Below, in pieces: positions 6,522-9,041 of a stretch of 9,041 nucleotides of DNA (the stretch's first letter is position 1; every line of letters begins with the position of its first letter). Made by a program: the position numbers and the translations under genes. The DNA comes from an uncultured Rhodospirillales bacterium (lineage in GTDB: Bacteria; Pseudomonadota; Alphaproteobacteria; Acetobacterales; Acetobacteraceae): the NCBI GenBank assembly GCA_903928045.1, contig CAIYPH010000464.1, forward strand, positions 1 through 9,041. The letters run 5' to 3'. The notes under the pieces were generated by a model that was given only the letters and a program-made list of their open reading frames with translations, ran no database searches and was not told the DNA's origin.

Positions 6522-6884
6522 ATGCCGCGCCGCCTGATCCTCGCGACCCTGTTGCTGGCCTGTGCCTTGCCGCTTCCGGCGATGGCCCACGCCATTCTGC
6601 TCGACAGCCAGCCAGGCCAGGGCGCCACCGTTGCGCCCGGGCCGGCCACGCTGCGCCTGCGCTTCAACAGCCGCATCGATGCAGCCCGCTCCCGCGTCGC
6701 CCTCGTCGCGCCGGGGGGGATGGAGCGCGTGCTGCCGATCACCCATGGCGAGGGGCCGGACGTGCTCAGCACCCCGATCGACCTCGCCCCGGGCGCCCAG
6801 ACCCTGCGGTGGCAGGTGCTGGCGGTGGATGGCCACATCACCCGCGGCGAAATCCGCTTCACCGCGAAGCCCCCCGCGCCGTGA
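6522..6884 (+). CDS. copC: CopC-type periplasmic copper-binding protein
   Basis: This 120-residue precursor has a signal peptide (MPRRLILATLLLACALPLPAMA) predicted to be cleaved after residue 22, so the mature protein would start at His23 (HAILLDSQPGQGA). In characterised CopC proteins the N-terminal His plus a D-x-H pair binds Cu(II). Here D103-G-H105 in VDGHITRG supplies that pair. The mature protein has a single Met (M67) and no Met-rich Cu(I) site, so it looks like a Cu(II)-only CopC. The length matches the family (about 100 mature residues). No Shine-Dalgarno sequence is visible before the ATG, so a leaderless or weakly initiated transcript is possible. In-frame GTG at 6507 and TTG at 6516 are alternatives. 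It overlaps the copD start by four bases and probably delivers copper to that membrane protein. Confidence 0.93.
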   Translation: MPRRLILATLLLACALPLPAMAHAILLDSQPGQGATVAPGPATLRLRFNSRIDAARSRVALVAPGGMERVLPITHGEGPDVLSTPIDLAPGAQTLRWQVLAVDGHITRGEIRFTAKPPAP

Positions 6885-8545
6885 CGCTGCTCGTCGACCT
6901 GTTCGGCTATCTCGTCATCGTCCTGCACGGGGCGGTGATCGCCGCGCAATCCGCCGCGGTGGGCAGCGTGGTGTTCCTGGTCTTCCTGGTGCGCCCGCTC
7001 CGCTGGATGTTCGGGCCGGAGGAGCGCGGGCTGCGGCGCGATACCGCTCAGATCGGCGCCGTCGCGGCGATCGTGCTGGCGCTGAGCGAGGCGCTGCGCA
7101 TCGGGCTCGACGGCGCGGTGCTGACCGGCACGCTCGACATTGCGTGGTCCGGCGTGGTCGGGGCCGAATTCGCCGTTGCCGGGCTGGTGAAGATCGCCGC
7201 TTCCGTGCTGCTGGCGGTCCTGCTGGCCGGGTTCATATCGTCGCCCCGCGGCTCCGCCGCCGCCGCTCTGGCCGTGGCGCTGGGCGCCGTCATCATCGCG
7301 GCCGGCACCGCCACCACCCATGCGGCCGCGCGACTTGAGGATCGCGGCGTGCTGCTCGCAGTCTCGGCGCTGCACCAACTCGGCGCGGCCATTTGGATCG
7401 GCGGTATCCCCGCCTTCGTCGCCGCCCTCGCCCGCTACGACACCCCCGCCGCAACCCTGGCGATCGGCCGGCGCTTCTCGCTCATCTGCCAGATCGGCGT
7501 CGGGTTCATCCTGGTCAGCGCGCTCGGGCTGTTCATCGCCTATATCGGCGACCTGTCCGGCCTCTACGGCACCGCCTACGGGGTGATGGCCGGCACCAAG
7601 GCGGCATTGTTCGTCATGCTGCTGCTGCTCGGGCGCGGCAATTTCAACACCATCGCCGCCCTGGGGGATGACCCGGCGACCCCGCGCCGCCGCCTGCGCC
7701 GCTGCGCCGAAGCCGAGATCGGCATCGGTATCACCCTGTTCTTCGCCGCGGCCTCGCTCACTTCCGTGCCCCCTGCGGTGGACCTGGCGAATGACCGGGT
7801 GAGCCTTCACGAGATCTATGAGCGCAACCGCCCGGTGATGCCGCGGCTGCAATCGCCCGATCATGACGCGCTGACGCTGCCCGCCCTGCAGGCCCGGCTC
7901 GATGCCGAGGCGGCGCAGAACGCCGGCAAGCCGGCGGCGGCTTTCGTGCCCGGCTCCGGCGAGATTCCGCCGCGTAATGCCGAGGATGTCGCCTGGTCGG
8001 AATACAACCACCACTGGTCCGGTATCTTCGTCCTCGTCATCGGCCTGCTGGCGATGGCGCACCGGCGCGGCCTCGGCCCGGCGCGGCACTGGCCGCTGGT
8101 GTTCCTCGGGCTTGCCGGCTTCCTGTTCCTGCGCAGCGACCCGGAGGTGTGGCCGATGGGCCATGAGGGGTTCTTCGAGTCGCTGCGGGATGTCGAGGTA
8201 TTGCAGCACCGCTTCTTCGTGCTGCTGATCATCGTCTTCGGCCTGTTCGAATGGCGGGTGCGGCTGAAGGGCGGCGCGAAGTCGCCCTGGGCGCTGGTGT
8301 TTCCGCTCGTCACCGCGATCGGTGGCGCCGCGCTGCTGACGCACAGCCATGCCATCGCGAACGTGAAGGACCAGTTGCTGATCGAACTCACCCACACGCC
8401 GTTGGCGCTTGCGGGGATCGTCGCGGGGTGGGCAAGATGGCTGGAGCTGCGCCTCGACGGGCCGGAAGCGCGGCGGGCCGGTGGCGTTTGGCCGGTGTGT
8501 TTCGTTCTGGTGGGCGTGATCCTGCTGATCTATCGGGAAGCATAA
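6881..8545 (+). CDS. copD: CopD-family copper transport membrane protein with extended C-terminal membrane region
   Basis: This is a 554-residue multi-pass inner-membrane protein. I start it at GTG 6881, which overlaps the copC stop (GTGA). The upstream extension in frame is Arg/His-rich copC antiframe sequence. By eye about eight membrane segments form the CopD-like part (roughly 9-37, 57-78, 90-118, 126-147, 156-184, 198-223, 232-251, 279-298). It has conserved-type H147 (TTHAA) and H165 in LHQLGAAIWIGG. A hydrophilic loop (about 300-375) is followed by about six more segments (379-395, 404-418, 444-458, 470-488, 503-520, 535-551) with H377/H378, H428, H443, H488/H490 and H505 near the membrane ends. 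CopD with CopC is linked to copper import across the inner membrane. PcoD/CopD proteins are usually around 300 residues, so the C-terminal half is an addition. Exact topology is not determined here. Confidence 0.9.
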   Translation: MTLLVDLFGYLVIVLHGAVIAAQSAAVGSVVFLVFLVRPLRWMFGPEERGLRRDTAQIGAVAAIVLALSEALRIGLDGAVLTGTLDIAWSGVVGAEFAVAGLVKIAASVLLAVLLAGFISSPRGSAAAALAVALGAVIIAAGTATTHAAARLEDRGVLLAVSALHQLGAAIWIGGIPAFVAALARYDTPAATLAIGRRFSLICQIGVGFILVSALGLFIAYIGDLSGLYGTAYGVMAGTKAALFVMLLLLGRGNFNTIAALGDDPATPRRRLRRCAEAEIGIGITLFFAAASLTSVPPAVDLANDRVSLHEIYERNRPVMPRLQSPDHDALTLPALQARLDAEAAQNAGKPAAAFVPGSGEIPPRNAEDVAWSEYNHHWSGIFVLVIGLLAMAHRRGLGPARHWPLVFLGLAGFLFLRSDPEVWPMGHEGFFESLRDVEVLQHRFFVLLIIVFGLFEWRVRLKGGAKSPWALVFPLVTAIGGAALLTHSHAIANVKDQLLIELTHTPLALAGIVAGWARWLELRLDGPEARRAGGVWPVCFVLVGVILLIYREA

Positions 8546-8898
8546 TGGCGGAAAGCCGAATCCTGCTGGTCGATGACGACCCCGACGTGCTCCAGCTGAC
8601 CGCCGAGCTGCTGACCCTCGGCGGCTATATCCCCATCATCGCCGCCGGGCCGGAAGCCGCGCTCGAACGGCTGACCGCCGGCGAGCGCTTCACCGCCATG
8701 GTCACCGACCAGTCGATGCCAGGCATGTCCGGCGAGGACCTGGTGCAGCGCGCCCGCGCGCTTCAGCCTGGCCTGCCCTGCCTGCTGATCACCGGCTACG
8801 GCGCCTCGGTCGAGCTCAGCATCGAGGTCAAGGTGCTGCGCAAGCCGTTCCGCGCCAGCGTCCTGAATGCGGCGCTTGCTGAGTTGATCGGGGAGTAG
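8545..8898 (+). CDS. Stand-alone response-regulator receiver domain
   Basis: This 117-residue single-domain receiver fits the family length of about 120. The acidic pocket is D10-D12 (LLVDDDPD), the phosphoacceptor is D55 in MVTDQSMPGMSG, the conserved Thr is T83 (LITGYG), and K100-P101 form the LRKPF motif. All residues needed for phosphorylation are present, and there is no DNA-binding or enzymatic output domain. The TDQSMPGMSG/LITGYG/LRKPF pattern resembles terminal receivers of hybrid histidine kinases, but no kinase is in the window. The ATG shares one base with the copD stop (TAATG), and GGGAAG (8535-8540) lies four bases upstream, so translation is coupled. The partner kinase, and any link to copper, are unknown. 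A longer frame extending upstream is a shadow of copD. Confidence 0.93.
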   Translation: MAESRILLVDDDPDVLQLTAELLTLGGYIPIIAAGPEAALERLTAGERFTAMVTDQSMPGMSGEDLVQRARALQPGLPCLLITGYGASVELSIEVKVLRKPFRASVLNAALAELIGE

Positions 8899-8921
8899 GG
8901 CGCTGTCGGGATGGGGGGAAG

Positions 8922-8963
8922 GAAGCGCTTCTTTTTTGAAAAAAAGAAGCAAAAAACTTTTTT
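8922..8963 (+). terminator. AT-rich hairpin after the cop operon, likely terminator / dispersed repeat
   Basis: The arms GCTTCTTTTTT (8927-8937) and AAAAAAGAAGC (8940-8950) are perfect 11-base inverted repeats with a two-base loop. A GAAGCGCTTC palindrome (8922-8931) precedes them and AAAAAACTTTTTT (8951-8963) follows. The structure starts 23 bases after the receiver stop and ends in a T-run, so it fits the transcription end of the copC-copD-receiver unit. The strong AT bias contrasts with the GC-rich surroundings. I recall similar sequences scattered in Acetobacteraceae genomes, so it may also be a repeat family member. Confidence 0.6.
8946..8961 (+). repeat. Left arm of an inverted repeat pair
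   Basis: GAAGCAAAAAACTTTT is matched in reverse complement at 9026-9041 with one mismatch, separated by 64 bases. It overlaps the right arm of the terminator-like hairpin. Confidence 0.55.
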
Positions 8964-9025
8964 CACTTTGATATGTGCCGCTCCGGCCTATCCGAGGGGT
9001 GTACGCCAACGGCATGGATGGAATG

Positions 9026-9041
9026 AAAAGTTTTTTGGTTC
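9026..9041 (-). repeat. Right arm of the inverted repeat pair, running off the window
   Basis: AAAAGTTTTTTGGTTC equals the reverse complement of 8946-8961 except for one base. It touches the window end, so the full element probably continues with its own hairpin. Such a mirrored arrangement would suit a bidirectional terminator between convergent genes. The 62 bases between the arms' T/A runs (8964-9025) show no gene I can support. Confidence 0.5.

Noticed and set aside
4944..6884. 646-residue + strand open frame running into copC
   Set aside because: Only its last 120 codons encode a recognisable protein (CopC). The rest lies antisense to the SDR, thioesterase and binding-protein genes and is low-complexity Gly/Ala/Arg/Asp-rich, typical of high-GC shadow frames.
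6500..8395. 631-residue - strand open frame opposite copC and copD
   Set aside because: It is extremely rich in Gln, Gly, Arg, His and Asp, as expected for the antisense of a high-GC membrane-protein gene. CopC and CopD on the + strand explain the region.
8530..9015. 161-residue - strand open frame over the receiver gene and the terminal repeat
   Set aside because: Its N-terminal part is the translated AT-rich repeat (Ser/Phe/Leu/Lys run) and the rest is antisense to the receiver gene. Frames of this kind arise wherever the repeat occurs.

Overview
The window is GC-rich bacterial DNA, densely packed with genes and with the codon bias of a high-GC proteobacterium. An AT-rich repeat at the right edge (GAAGC followed by A-runs and T-runs) resembles repeats I associate with Acetobacteraceae (Acidiphilium/Roseomonas-type Alphaproteobacteria). 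That assignment is inference from memory, not a search result. I support eight protein genes. There are no RNA genes, insertion sequences or CRISPR arrays, and no gene-free stretch longer than about 145 bases.

Left part (1-1149, + strand): the C-terminal two thirds of a hydantoinase B/oxoprolinase-type subunit, cut by the window edge. It converges on the next block with only 9 bases between the two stop codons.

Middle part (1159-6386, - strand): a five-gene unit read right to left. The order is 4HBT-type acyl-CoA thioesterase, an SDR-family protein lacking the usual catalytic Tyr and Lys, two tandem paralogous periplasmic solute-binding proteins of ABC transporter family 5 (DppA/OppA type), and a fumarylacetoacetate-hydrolase-family enzyme. 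Most gaps are very short: 30 bp, 61 bp (holding a strong hairpin), 8 bp, and a 4-bp ATGA overlap. No permease or ATPase gene is visible. The set suggests capture of an organic solute (short peptide, hydantoin-like or acid compound) and breakdown of acyl or keto-acid intermediates, possibly together with the hydantoinase-like subunit. The substrate cannot be read from the sequence.

Right part (6522-8898, + strand): a divergent, translationally coupled three-gene unit made of a minimal periplasmic CopC copper-binding protein, a long CopD-family multi-pass membrane protein with an extra His-bearing C-terminal membrane region, and a stand-alone receiver domain with no output domain. The first junction is a GTGA overlap and the second a TAATG overlap. 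The likely theme is copper uptake or handling, with a phospho-receiver of unknown partner attached. The 135-bp divergent spacer (6387-6521) contains an AT-rich palindrome that could be an operator or promoter element. After the receiver gene come an AT-rich hairpin and, at the very end of the window, an inverted near-copy of part of it.

Nothing here is clearly a wholly new system. The most unusual points are the copC-copD-receiver coupling, the degenerate SDR, the permease-less tandem binding proteins, the hairpin just ahead of the first binding-protein gene, and the paired AT-rich repeats at the end.
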